From: Pelecanus crispus
Lineage: Eukaryota; Chordata; Aves; Pelecaniformes; Pelecanidae
Direction: 5' to 3'
Assembly (NCBI RefSeq): GCF_030463565.1
Contig: NC_134656.1
Location: 935,001 to 999,000 of the forward strand
Length of the DNA: 64,000 nucleotides
This document shows, piece after piece, positions 33,434 to 45,400 of the stretch. A model generated the notes under the pieces. That model worked only from the letters and a program-made list of their open reading frames with translations, was not told the origin of the DNA and searched no databases. Each line of letters begins with the position of its first letter. The first letter of the stretch is position 1. A program made the position numbers and the translations under genes.

Positions 33434-36400
33434 GTTAGTGCGCTCCGTGCCCCGGGGGCTCTGTGTCTGTCTGTCTGCCTGCCTGTCCGTGTCTGTCTGT
33501 CCTCCCCGGGGGTGCGGGCGGGGGGAGGTGGGTGGGTGGGGGGGGGTTGCCCGGGGCGGGGGCGGGCACCCCCGGGGCCCCCCGCCACCGCGCCGCGGCC
33601 CTGTCCCGTCAGCACCGGGCGGCCCAGCCCCGCCGCGCCGCCGGGAGCGGCGCATGCCCCATGCGGGGCGCGGACGCGGGGGGCCCGGCCCGCTCCCGCA
33701 GCCCCCGCGCCTCCCGGGGGCACCCGCCGCGCCCCCCGCCGCCCCGGGGTGCGGATGGCGAGAGGCGCCCGCCCGGAGCCTCGCACCTTCCGCCGCCCCC
33801 CCCCCCCCCCCGCCCCGTCCCTGTCCCATCCGGGTGCGGGCCGCCGGCCCCGGGCGGTGCGGGGGGTGGGGGGGTGGGGGGGGGGCGGCGGTGCCCCACG
33901 CCCGCCGCCGTGCACCTGCCCCCGGCGGGGGGGGGCACACACACACACACACACACACGGGACCGCGCCACCGCCCGGTGCGGCCCCCGCCGCCCCCCCG
34001 CCCCCCGCCCCGTCCGATCACGTTCGCCCGGCATTTCCCATCCGCCCCACGGCCGGGGCCGGGGCTGCAGTCAAGGGCAGAGAGCGGCGGGGAGGGGGCG
34101 CCGGTGTCCCCCCCCCCCCCCCCGCCGCCCGCCCCCGCCGCCGCCGCGCCCTTGCCCGCCCCGGCCGCCGCGCAGAGCGGAGCGGAGCGGAGCGGGGCCA
34201 GCCCGGCTCGCCCGGCCCCGGCGTCCCGCGGCGCTGCCCGCCCCGGCGCGGCCGCTGCAGCCGGTGTCCCGGGGGCGGGGGGGGGGGGCGGGCAGCGGCA
34301 GAGCCCGGATTAGGGCAGCCCCCCACACCCCCCCCCGCCCGCCCGCGGGGCCGCCGTCCCGGGAAACTCCCCCGCCGGAGCCTCATTGTTCGGCGCCCGC
34401 CGGGCCGGCAGCGCGGGGCGCACCGGCCGCCTCCCCCCCGCCCGCTGCCCGCCCCCCCGCCCGGGGCTGCCCCGCCGCCCCCATTGTTCCCGTCCCGAGC
34501 GCTCCCCGCGCCCCGGCGCGCAGGGAAACGCGCAACTTTCGCGGCCCCCGGCCCCTGCGCGCAGGGGTGCGCCCGGCGCTGCCCCCGGCCCCGCTGCCCC
34601 CGGCCCCGCTGCCCCGGGGACACACACACACACACACGGCCCGGCGCCCCGCCGGGGACGGCTCCGGGCCAGCGGGCACAGAAGGGCCCCGGGAGGGATT
34701 TTTTTTTTTTTTTTTTTTTTTTTCCCCTCCCTCCCCTCCCCGTCCCTCCCCTCTCCCCGCTGCTGCTGCTGCTGCTGCCGCTGGCTCTAAAGGGTGCAGT
34801 GTTTTCTGTGCACACACAGACTCCAGCATTGATGTGGCTGGAGGATGCTTCCATTGAGGGCAGCCCATCTGTGGCAAATGCTTCTAAACGCACTATTTAC
34901 CTCCCATCTGGTCTGCCTTATTATTGGGGGGGAGGGGGAAGGGTCATTATTTCTCCCTTTCCCTTCGTGGTGCTCAGAGGCGCCTTTCTTTCTCCCCTTG
35001 CAGCCCCCCTCCCCCATGCCATGCCCCAAAAAAATTCTTTGCCATTTTTTTTCCCGAGACCTCTTCGCAGCCCTCCTCTCCCGCTCCCCCCCCACCCCCC
35101 AAGAGCCCCTGCCGAGGGCGGCTGAGGAGCCGTACCCCCTTCCGCAGATACGGCGCTTCCCCCGGGTCCTCTCCATCCAGCCGGCGACTCTATCCCAGAT
35201 CTTCCAAATGCTGCAGAGTCATGGTACCCCCAGAGAGGCCGAGCCAGACTCCCTCGACCCTGCTGCTAGCTAGACGCCCCCCTCCCCTTTGTCCGTGAGG
35301 GAGTCCCCAGGGTCAGCAGCTCAACGAGGCCGGCGCAAGCCCGCGTATTCCCAAAGGGCTTCTGCACAGATGAAGTTTCAGCGAGGAGCGTGTCTAGGCC
35401 CCCGCGTCTTTCCGTGGCAGAGTCCCTGCAGGCTACAGATAGGAGATACACCCAGGCGCCCGTAAAGCGGCGAACAAAAAGCAGGCATGCCCTCGGGGGA
35501 CAACTGCGTTTTCCGAGGGGCAATACCGCTTATTTCCCAGAGCCTGCCGGACGTTAGGGCTGGGAATGCTTCGCAGAGCCGCTGGCCGCAGGGACGGCCC
35601 GGTCATTGCGCTCCCCAAAATCCTCCGGCGCCCAGTCTGTGCAAGTCGTTGCCTCCTGGCCCCTCTGTCCCGGCCCTCCCCGGCCCCACCGTGCCCCCCC
35701 TCTGCCGGGAATCCCGTGGACCATTTCAGACGGATGCAGTTGCTGCGTTTTGCTTTTGCCTGAAGTGGCTCTCAAATTTAGAGATAACTTGACAGGATTT
35801 TCCTCAGCTCCTGATAATTCAGCGCTCTCCTCGTCCTCGGTGGTTTGGGCTGGGTTTGTGGGTGTATTTCATTTCTCTCGTGCGTGCAGTCAAATAATTC
35901 ACGAAGCCGATCCCAGCTTCTTGCTCGACAGCAAAGCGTGTATTCTGGTTTAACGCCCGTTCAGCCGCTTTTCCCAAATACTTCTGGAGCGGCGTTTCGG
36001 TTGCTTTCTCCTGGCTGGGCTCCTCAGCAACCCGACACGGCTCGTCCTGTCCGCTCGTCCTTCTCCGAGCGCATCTGCCGGAGGAGCACCGTGCTCGGGA
36101 CCGTCCCACGGCTGAGGGGAGGCAAACCGCGCGCGGCCCGGGCGCGGCGGCGGGGGAGGCGGGAGGGCGCGCGCCGCTCCGCCGTACCTGCGGTCGCTGC
36201 AGGAAATCCAAGGTAGCGGGAGCGAAGGCTAGGAGAGGGGTGGGAAAGAGCGCGTAGAGGGCAGCAGCGGGGACGAGAGCCTTCCTTCGCCTGACAGGGC
36301 CGGGGCCGCTCCTCCTCTGGGAAAACAAACTAATAATAATAATCCCAAACCCAAAAAATAACAATCCCCCCAGCAGCAAGCCGGTAGAGCTGTTCCTCTT

Positions 36401-39400
36401 GGCTTACGCATCCTGAGCTGGTTTGTGTATTTTGCGCGCATCTGTAGCGAAAACGTAATTAACGTGGGGTTATTATTTTCTCTTCTGAGTAACTTTCCCT
36501 TGCCCTCCTCCAGGCCTCTCATCAGAACAGGCCTAATCAGATTTGGGTGGCTTGAGAGCTGGGACTGTGCACGGAGAAGGGGGCATCTGCCTTAGGTGGT
36601 GGGCAGAGCAGATGGTGGTCTTCTCAAAGAATGCACTGGGAATAGGAACAGCAGTGCGGACGGATGTCTGGCACGGAGACTGTTCAGATTTCTTTTTCCC
36701 AGATGAACGTCCCAAAGATGCTGGACATTTCACACGTACAATTAAAAAAACCCTACGCAGATAGGCACGTGAGGTTTAGCAGCGCAGGACGTTGTTTGTC
36801 CGACCGCCCTATTCGCGTAGGGGCTGGATGCCGCGTCCTTTAGGTCAGGGAGTGGGGAAAAAAACGCGTTTAGGCTGTACTGAGGAGGAGGAGGAGGAGG
36901 ACGGTATCTTTGTGTGCTGCTGCAGCACAGACAATGGGTACGGCCCAAAGCGCCCAGATCTGCCCTTCTTTCACGTGGCTACCGCGCGCTGAGGTGTGAA
37001 ACACCTCGTTATCCACGGGCCGGACCGAACCCCGGGACTGGATGCGCAGCGCTCTCCTTTCTCCCCGGATTTGCTAAGAACTGTGGGAGAATTTGTTCGT
37101 GACAAGGTGCTAAGATGCAGTTCGTTATCATCTCGCGTCCCTCTTGTCCTAAGCATTTAGCATCGCTTAGACAGTCTTTCTCGTACAAACGTAGCGTGAG
37201 ATGGAGACAGGGCACAGGGAGGCGGGCAGCGCTTTGGTGACGACCGGCGATGCAGACGGCTTCGGCTGTAGCAGCAGGGTGTGCAGGGGAGGGTCAGCCT
37301 CAGACTTCGGTTCGGGCGTTAGCTGCGGGAGCGGTTGTGCGCGCTCTCTAAATCAATGCCGCACTTGGCCGTGCGCGCCGGGAGCTTGTCACAACTCCGG
37401 AGCGGCGGCCGGCCTCGCAGGACGGATTCATCCTGGCAGCCCGTGATGCGGGCTGGAGCACTGCGGGACGAGGCAGGGGAAGCCTGGCGTCAGGCCGGCC
37501 CTTCGGGGACTCTGCAGAGGCTCGGGGATTGGGTAGCCTCTGCAGCGCTGCCCGCATTCGATTTTGCTTTCCTGCTCTCTCCCCGTCCCCTGCGGAGCTG
37601 TCGCGAGGTCCTGGGGTTCTTGTAGGCATTACGGAAAGGCTGAGGACATTCGTGTGGGTGGGTGGCTGTTGTTGTACAAGTACAGCTCACCTGTGCGGGC
37701 TCCCCCGGAGCCAGACGTTCAAAATAATTTCACAGTCGTGCCTGGTGAAACTCAACCCGAGGAGAGGTCCTATAGTGGCGGGAGCGCTGTAAAGAATATT
37801 GACGGGACCAAAAAGCAAAATGGATGCAGGCCTTTCGCCAACAGCAGGCAAAACATCACACGGGACGCCGGCTAAATCTCACAATACGGCCTATCCCTAA
37901 ACACGCTTTAGCTCCAGAGACGGGGAGCGTTGTGGTGTGAAAGCCGCCGTGCCAGGCCTTGGGACGGCGCAGCACAGTGGCAGAACGCTTGAGCTGAGAA
38001 GCCGGGCATGTCGGAAAGATGCTGCTCCGACAGCTAATAGAGGCTACATTTTTCCTGGTACAAGTACCCTTCAATGCCCATATTCAGTGCCCCAAAAAGC
38101 TGCACATCTATAACCTCTAAGAACATTAGTCAAGAGAAGGTTTTCACTGTGTGAATAACCACTTAGACTTTCTGCGGACTTCAAGTGATAAAAAAAAATA
38201 AATCAAGACCATTCAGAAGAGCCTTAGACAAGGCGAAAGGGTATTATCAGAGAAATTGTCTATGGCTTCTATAGCACAAGCCTTGCTTGGAGCATACAGA
38301 GCCTTCACCTGCTGCGAAACAGCCTACCCCTGAGCGCGCGGGCCAGCGCTGCCTTCTCCAAGGCGCTGAACCGATGGCAGGTTTACATTTAAACGTGCGC
38401 TTAGGAGACCGGCACGATGCTGGCCCGGGTGCCTGGTCCCATCCAATGCAGTCTAGAGAAAGTCTCCTGCATCAACATCCCTTCCGGATTCAGCTCCAAA
38501 TTTGCGCATCGGCCGCAGTTTTTACTTCTGAAGCGGCTCGTGGAAAGAGTCACAGCAGCGATACCCAGTCCTCTGGGCCTGAGAGCTGGCTTAAGCTCAC
38601 CGGGCAGCAGCAAGAGCCTGCAGTACCTCTGCAAGGTGCCTTTAAAGAGCTCTGACCAGCTGCAGTTACGCAGACTGGCAGAACGAAGTTCCTCGGCGAG
38701 CCGGGAGCAGGAGATCTGGCAGCAGAGCCCGTTTCCAGCTCCTGCCCATTCCCACCCCTCCGGGGCAGCCTGCTGAAGCCGTTTCTAGGGATAAGGGGGG
38801 AAACCAGCACCTATTTCAGTCCTTGCTTTTTTGTCTGCCAAGACCACAAGCCTGATTACGAGGCAGCCCCACCGTGGTCATTAGCATTGCGGTACGGCAC
38901 ACGTGGTGCAGCTCCGGCGGGAGATACCACCATCCCCGGAGCGCCGCAGCCTCGGGGACTGGCTTTGGTCAAAGGTCCCGCATCCCACCGCTCCTCCCGG
39001 TCCCAGTCCCCTGACACAGGTCTGAACAGTTTCTAAGAGAATAATCTCTCTGCCATCTACGCTGCGCATCCTGCGTGATTCCAGAAACATCGGCGGCGTT
39101 GCTGATCTGAAAGGAACGGCATTTTTTGGATAGCTTTCATCCAAAAGTTGTCTCCCTCACCCCACAATTGCTTTCAGATTTGTGGTTCTCGGTGGGTATT
39201 GTTCTGAAGGAGGTAAAAAAGCAAAGAAAGCACAGCTCTGCAAGGCCTTGTTAAACGAAGCTAAAATGGGAAGGAAAGAATCCGGGTCTGATGAGGCGCC
39301 GTTGTTCCGACCCCTCAGGCTACGTCCCACCGTCGCAAAGGAAGAGGGGTCCGAGCACCGGGGCCCTGAATTAGCGAGGAGCTGGGAGGACTGCGTGCAA

Positions 39401-42400
39401 GAGCCAGACGTAGGCTGCTCGCTCAGCTCAGCGCGCGGGCCGTGACTCAGAGGGGCTTGCTCTGACCACGAGCAGGCAGGGGAATTTGGTCGCTGAGGAC
39501 GGCGGCAGAGCCCCAGAGAGGTGGCTACGCTCCTTTCGGTGAGAACTTTCGCAAGAATCTCTTTGTCCAAACCATTCTCAGCGATAGTCTCCGGCTAAGA
39601 TCATTTCTACAGTTTTGTTTTTGCTGTTACGTTAGGCCTGATATGAGCACTCTGTGAACTTACGCCGTGGACAGACGAGTGGCAGGGAAAGCACAGCGGC
39701 GTTGAGGAGGGTCGGCGGGGTGGGCGTCCATTCACCCGGCCCGCGCGGGTGCTCTGCGCTCACAAAACCTTGTCTGCATTGCCGTGCTAGAGGAATGCAT
39801 GTTCATCTCTCTTTCTTCAGTGCAAATGAGCAATTACCTGCCCCTGATCTCGTATTAGCTGTGCCCACCTCTGAAGAATCGCATCAAGATGGGCCGAAGC
39901 CACCACTGAGTCTCGGTGTCTGGTTTAATTAGCTGATTGTAGCGAGGGCAGGTACCTGTTGGCCAAAGTCGTCGTCTTCGTTGGAACGCTGCTGACTTCC
40001 GCTGCCATGGCTGGTGCCAAAGAGTAGCAATGCATTTGAGGAGGAGTAGCTGCAGACTGCGTGTGCGTGTACACGGGAGCAGACAGTAAGAGCAGAGGTT
40101 TGGCGTAACGGTTGCTCTCCTGCGCGTCTGAGATTAAGGCAGCGGTCATTGGAAGTTAAGCGCAGGCTGGTTGTGTCTTACCGGCGCGGTGCAGGGCCTT
40201 TCACGGGCTGACGGTCGGGAAACCGAGAGGCTGTGTGAATGGTTTCTCTCCGTCCTTGCCCTGCTTCGGCTCGGCAGCCCGGGAGGATGCGTTTGCCTTC
40301 CGACACAGGCAGAGGCAATGCCAGTGGCTCCCGCGGACCCGTCCCTCACCGAGGGGGGGGGTGTTTGGGGAAGACGGGGTAACAGCCAGCCTTTGTGGCT
40401 CAGAGTTTGGGCTTTCCGGTTGCCAGATGCGGCGACGGGTCTCTGTTACGGGAGTCCCTGGGCTAAAAATGAATTCAGACTCATCAGGCAGCCCCCCCAA
40501 AAAAAACAAAAAGGGAGAATAACGTTTGGGACTCCTCTCTCGGCTTGCATTTGAAGGAGGGAATGCAAAGCAAACCCTGAGTCATCCACTCATCCACGCT
40601 GTCAGGACATCCAGAACCCTCTGGGTTTTGGTGCTGCGGGTACCGTCCGCGCTGGTGCCCAGTTACCGAGAGCGTGTTCCAGTTTGCAGTCTCACAGCAC
40701 TGGGACAAGCAGCCAGCCCAGGGCAGCTGGTCCCTGGGGGACGCTTTCGGGTTTGTCGTTCCCATCGTCAGTTTGGATGCCGGCGGTGCGGCTCCCCGAG
40801 CCGGGACCGGGCGTCTCTGCCGGGCTGGGAGGAGGCCTGCCTGCTCCCGCTCACCTGCGTCGGGCGTTTTGATCCAGCAGAAAGCCCTTGAGCTGGTGAC
40901 AAAGGTCTGGATGTGGGCTGGAAAGTACAGTCCTGTCTCTTAGCAACTGGTTCCTACCTCTGAGCTCTCGGAGCCGTGTGTGGGACAGAGAGCATCAGTC
41001 ACGCTCCTGCTGCAGCAGCAACGCGCCGAGGAGGGGATGGGGGCTCAGGCCGGCCCCAGCCACCGCCAAGACGCTTAAAGAAGCTCAGGCGTTTCTAACA
41101 CAAGCAGTCATCTGTGAGTCCTAATCAAAGCTTCGGTTTAATTGCTTTCCTTGTGCCCTTCTCTGCACGGCGAGCGGAGCGGCGATTGGCTGGCTGCGGC
41201 GGCTGCCTGCCAGCTACCTCGAGGGGCTGCTCCGCGCTGCCCCGGCTTTTTTGGTCACAGGGGTGGGGACCTGGGAGGGAGGAGGAAGAGGGAGGATGTG
41301 GCCCACGTATTTCTAGAAAAATTATATGTCATAGGGTCCTTCCCTGAACTCCTCTGCACTGCACTTGGGAATCCCCTGTCCCTCTTGCAGACATTTGCAT
41401 TGCTATTTTCTCTCTTGGTGCTCAGTTCTGCTGTTTCACCCTCGCGTTTCCTCCTCCTAACCAAAACCAACTCCTCTCTGGTGAGCGTTTCTCAGAGGCT
41501 CCCTCGCCAAGCACTGTTTCATAAACATTTTCACGAATCCTCCGCTTTGTCCTCCTAATTAGCCATCCAATTGGCCCCCAATGGAGCCTTCACCTCTCCC
41601 GTGAAGATCCTGCTTGCACAGATTATAACCTGTCAGCTGCCAATTCAGTCCTCACGCAGAGGGCAGGTTATATTAATTGTCTGGCCTCCCTGCCCCGTTT
41701 GGCTTGCTCTCCCTTTCTTCCGCTCCCAGTAGCATCCCTCTTTGGAGACCCAGACTCAGGGAAGAGCGCGGGCACGCCGATGTGCGGCCGCTCCGTGTGA
41801 CCCGTGACTCCGACCCGCGGTGATGTGGCAGTTGTTAGAGCAGATGCGATGGGATGCTGCTGGCCTGCGTCAGGACTGGGAGAGGGGTCTCTGTGGACGG
41901 ATTACCATGACTGAGCGCTAAAGAACGTGCTTGGCTCCGGCTCCCCCCACGCGTACTCTCAGCCAAGAGCTCAGAAAAATCCAGTTGGCCGTCCTGGGTT
42001 AATGAGGAAGCTTTCCTGGGTGTTATTTACAAGTCAGAGCTCGGATTTTGGAAGAGTTGGGATCCACCTTGTGTGGTTATGGTGGAAATATCCAGAATAC
42101 AGAGGGTGTTCACCTGAGTGCAGGGAGAGGCATAGCAGATTTCCATCAACATCTCTCCCCTGCACCCCCCGACTCTCTGTATGGGACCCCCCACCCTGGC
42201 AGAGCCCGGAATAAATGCGTGCGGTGACAACGGTAGGCGCCTGCTCTCGCCGAGGGTAGCTGCCGTGCGTTTTGCTGGGTTCGTGTCTTGGGAGAGGGGG
42301 TGATGGAGTCCAGCGTGACCGTCAGGGTTCGGCACCGTCCGCATTTAAGGGGCAGCGGTATGGAAGCCGGCGTGCGCTCCCAGGGAGCAGCAGCAAGCGA

Positions 42401-45400
42401 CGTGGTCGTGCTCGGGTGTAAAGCGGGAGATGGGCTTTTCCAGGCTCCGGCATCAGGGACGGGCTGCAGTGAAGCCACGGCGGCACGGCACGGCTCGAGT
42501 CCCGCAGTGCCCTTACCTGGCGAGAAGGCTGGGTTTTGGGAGGCGAGGGCTTGTGGGCCTTTTATCCCCCTCGAACGGCTGCTGAGCTGTCAGCATTTTC
42601 CTAGAGGCGCATCTCGCTGTTCCTGTGGGAGTCTCCGGCTGTGGCCCACATACTCTGAATTGCCAGGGAACAGGGAGCTGACACCAGGATGCCGTGCATC
42701 CAGGGCTCCAGCTCAGCCCGGCCTGACCTTGATTCACTGTAGCATCATTTGTAACTTATTTTACATAATTTCGCTTGCCACCGAAGAGCTGAACTGCCGC
42801 TGCTGCTCTGCGCTTCCTCCTACGTAGTTTCATTTTGACATCACCGTGTCCTCGCTGTAGGTATGCTGGTGTCACACGGCTGCCCTAAGACTGCTGGGTC
42901 TTTTCCCAGGAAGAGAGGGGTCACCTTGCTGTGACAGGTAACCTCATCACTTGTTACAGTGCCTTGTCCCCCTCCAACTGGAAAGATTTTGCTTTGGTGG
43001 TGATCTTTCTTAGATTAGTGCCTCGGCGCTGTGGAGATTGCTCACAGCGATAAGTTACTTCAAGGAAAAGCCAGCTCTAAACGTGTGCCGAGTTTGTGTT
43101 ACAGCGATCTCTTTTCAATATTTTTTAGATTTCTTTCAGGATGCTATGGAATATAAACGCTCTTCCAATTCTAAATGCAGTCTGCCATTCTTCCCACCCC
43201 TGCAGCATGCCCCCCCCCCCAAATCACCCAAAACGAGATCCAAATGACGTTAAGCAATTGCTAGCCATCTTTACAGATTTATTAAAAAAACCCCACATTT
43301 TAACTCTGTTTCAAAACAGTAAAAAATACTGCAACATTATAATAATCCCCAAATAATCACGTCCGTGATACCTTCCTTGTTAGCAAGGCACGGCACGACA
43401 CTTGTCCCGCACAGGTCACGGCGCTCCGCAGAGCCGAGCGGTGCAGTGGTCCCCGGTTGATGGGTGGGAAGACCGCGGCCCCCGGGCAGGTCAGTCGGGT
43501 GCTCTGCTCACGAGGTCGCAGCAGCCGTTCTCACCAAACCCAAGAGAAACGGTGCTCCGACGGCAGCTTAGGCTGCTCCACGGCACCCAGTATTTTGTTA
43601 CCCTCGAAACAGCCTGCACGCCTGCCCTGTGACCCTGCCCGCAGGCAGCGCAGCGCAGGCAGCGCCGGCTCCCCGCTCCTTCCCGGCAGGCAGGCGCGGG
43701 GTCACGTTTATTGGGGAGCGCTGCGCTTACCTCTGCGTGCCAGATCCAGCTCCTCCTCCGGCTTCCCCTGCCAGCACGCAGCCCGGCGCTCGCAAGGGAG
43801 GCAGCTCTGCTCTCCTGCGCAGTGCAAAATGTCCTCTGCCTCCCGGGCAGAGCAGGCATCCCAGCAAGCCTCTCTGCCTGCCGGACTTCTCCCGGCTCCG
43901 GGCAGGCCGGGGATGGAGGGCAGCCCCGTTCCCCGCGGGAGCAGCCAGCCAGCAGACCCCGCGCCCACCCTCCTCCCTTGGGCACCGGCCGGCAAGGCGC
44001 CCCGCAGCAAAGCCCCGCTGGGCCCTCTCCGCAGCTGGAGGCAGGGCTGCCATTTCCAGGCTCACCCCTCCCAGGCCGCCGTGTTTTCATTCCCAGCCCT
44101 GGGAGCCGGGAGAGGGATAAGCCGAGCTCAGAGCGAGGGCCTGGACCCATCTCGATGGCTCAGCTGCGGCTGCTGAAAGAGCAGCTTGCTCGTAAGAGGT
44201 GCCTGTCCCCCACTGAAAGACGCACACCTCAGCCTGGTTTGCCATCTAAAAATAATGCGCCCGGCTCCCCCTCACGAGGAAGTATTTACTTTGCGCAAAA
44301 AAAAAAAAAAAGTATTGTGTACCGTTCTGGATAGGGAAACAACACGAATGCACCCAGTGCAGGCTGGCGGCTGGGGCCTCGGGCACACCGGTCCGCCGGC
44401 TCCTGGCCTGAGTCAACACGTAGCTTTGGGAAAACGACTTCTTCTTTGTGCTTTGGTTTCCCCTGGAGAAATTAACTCTCCTGGGCTGGAGCGAAGCTCA
44501 GCTGATCAGCAGAGCCGGGGCTGGTTTTACTGCAGTAAGTAGGACTGTAGCTGTAAGTGCAGGATGGGGCTTCGTGTTTCCTTGGTGGTTTGTGCAAAAT
44601 GACATAAATGCTCAGCGCGGAGAAACATCATCAACATTTCAGCAACCGCTTTCCCCCCGTTTTTCAACCAGAAATTATGAGAAAAATTTCCCAGCAAAAT
44701 ATTTCCAGGAGAAAAAAGAGCAAAATCTGTAAGTGAGAGCATTTCCCATATTCTTCTGATGGGTTCTTTTTATTATGAGCAGTACAGCCGATATTGTTCT
44801 CAGCCTAGCATTTCCCCAGTGCCCATTTCTAAGCCATGCACGGTGCCCGTGGCACGAGGGACAAGAGGAAGAGGGAAGTTCGAGGAATCTAGCTCTTCTT
44901 TCTCCTCGCAGCATTAGCAGAGGCAGCCTGCTGTGGTTTAACATATCCCCCGCAAAAGCTGCTTTCATCCTACACCTAAATACCATGAGGAGTGAACTTC
45001 CTAAAGCCCTGGAGAAGTCTAAATATAGAAGCCAATCAAGGGCTGACTTCCCAGAGATGAGAAGTACCAAGAACAGTTTCTTGATCAAAAGTTGTAAGAG
45101 TCCATATTGAAATAAAACGTCTCTTTCGGTACTGAAGCCTGTGCGGAAGGAGGAATTGCAGAGGTGGGCTGCGCTCCGTGCGCTCGCCGCTCCGTCTGCC
45201 GGTGGTGCCCGCGGTGCCGGGCGCGGGAGGCAGCCGGGGAGGCGGTGGGCTGCCCGGGGAGATGGGCGTGAGGGATCACCCCTGGAGCACCCGGCGGGGT
45301 TGTCTCTGAGGGCACGGCAGGATTTCGTCCCTTGCTGTATGGCGCGGTTTCTGTCCTCTGTAGGTGCCGGTTGCTTTTTCCTGTGCACGTCCGCTCCCCG

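Larger units (their letters stand above)
31890..34800 (+). promoter_or_regulatory. NOL4L: NOL4L CpG island and promoter region
   Basis: From the right edge of the minisatellite to about 34.8 kb the sequence is extremely GC- and CpG-rich, with the NOL4L first coding exon inside it. No TATA box is apparent close upstream of the exon, so a dispersed CpG-island promoter is likely. The island holds several homopolymer runs, a GCC tract, a palindrome at 32496-32598 and a CA repeat. The transcription start cannot be fixed from sequence alone. Confidence 0.7.

Noticed and set aside
33392-35125. 577-codon + strand frame continuing from NOL4L exon 1
   Set aside because: The NOL4L donor at 33434 and the phase-0 continuation at 51852 show that the rest is intron read-through in GC-rich DNA.
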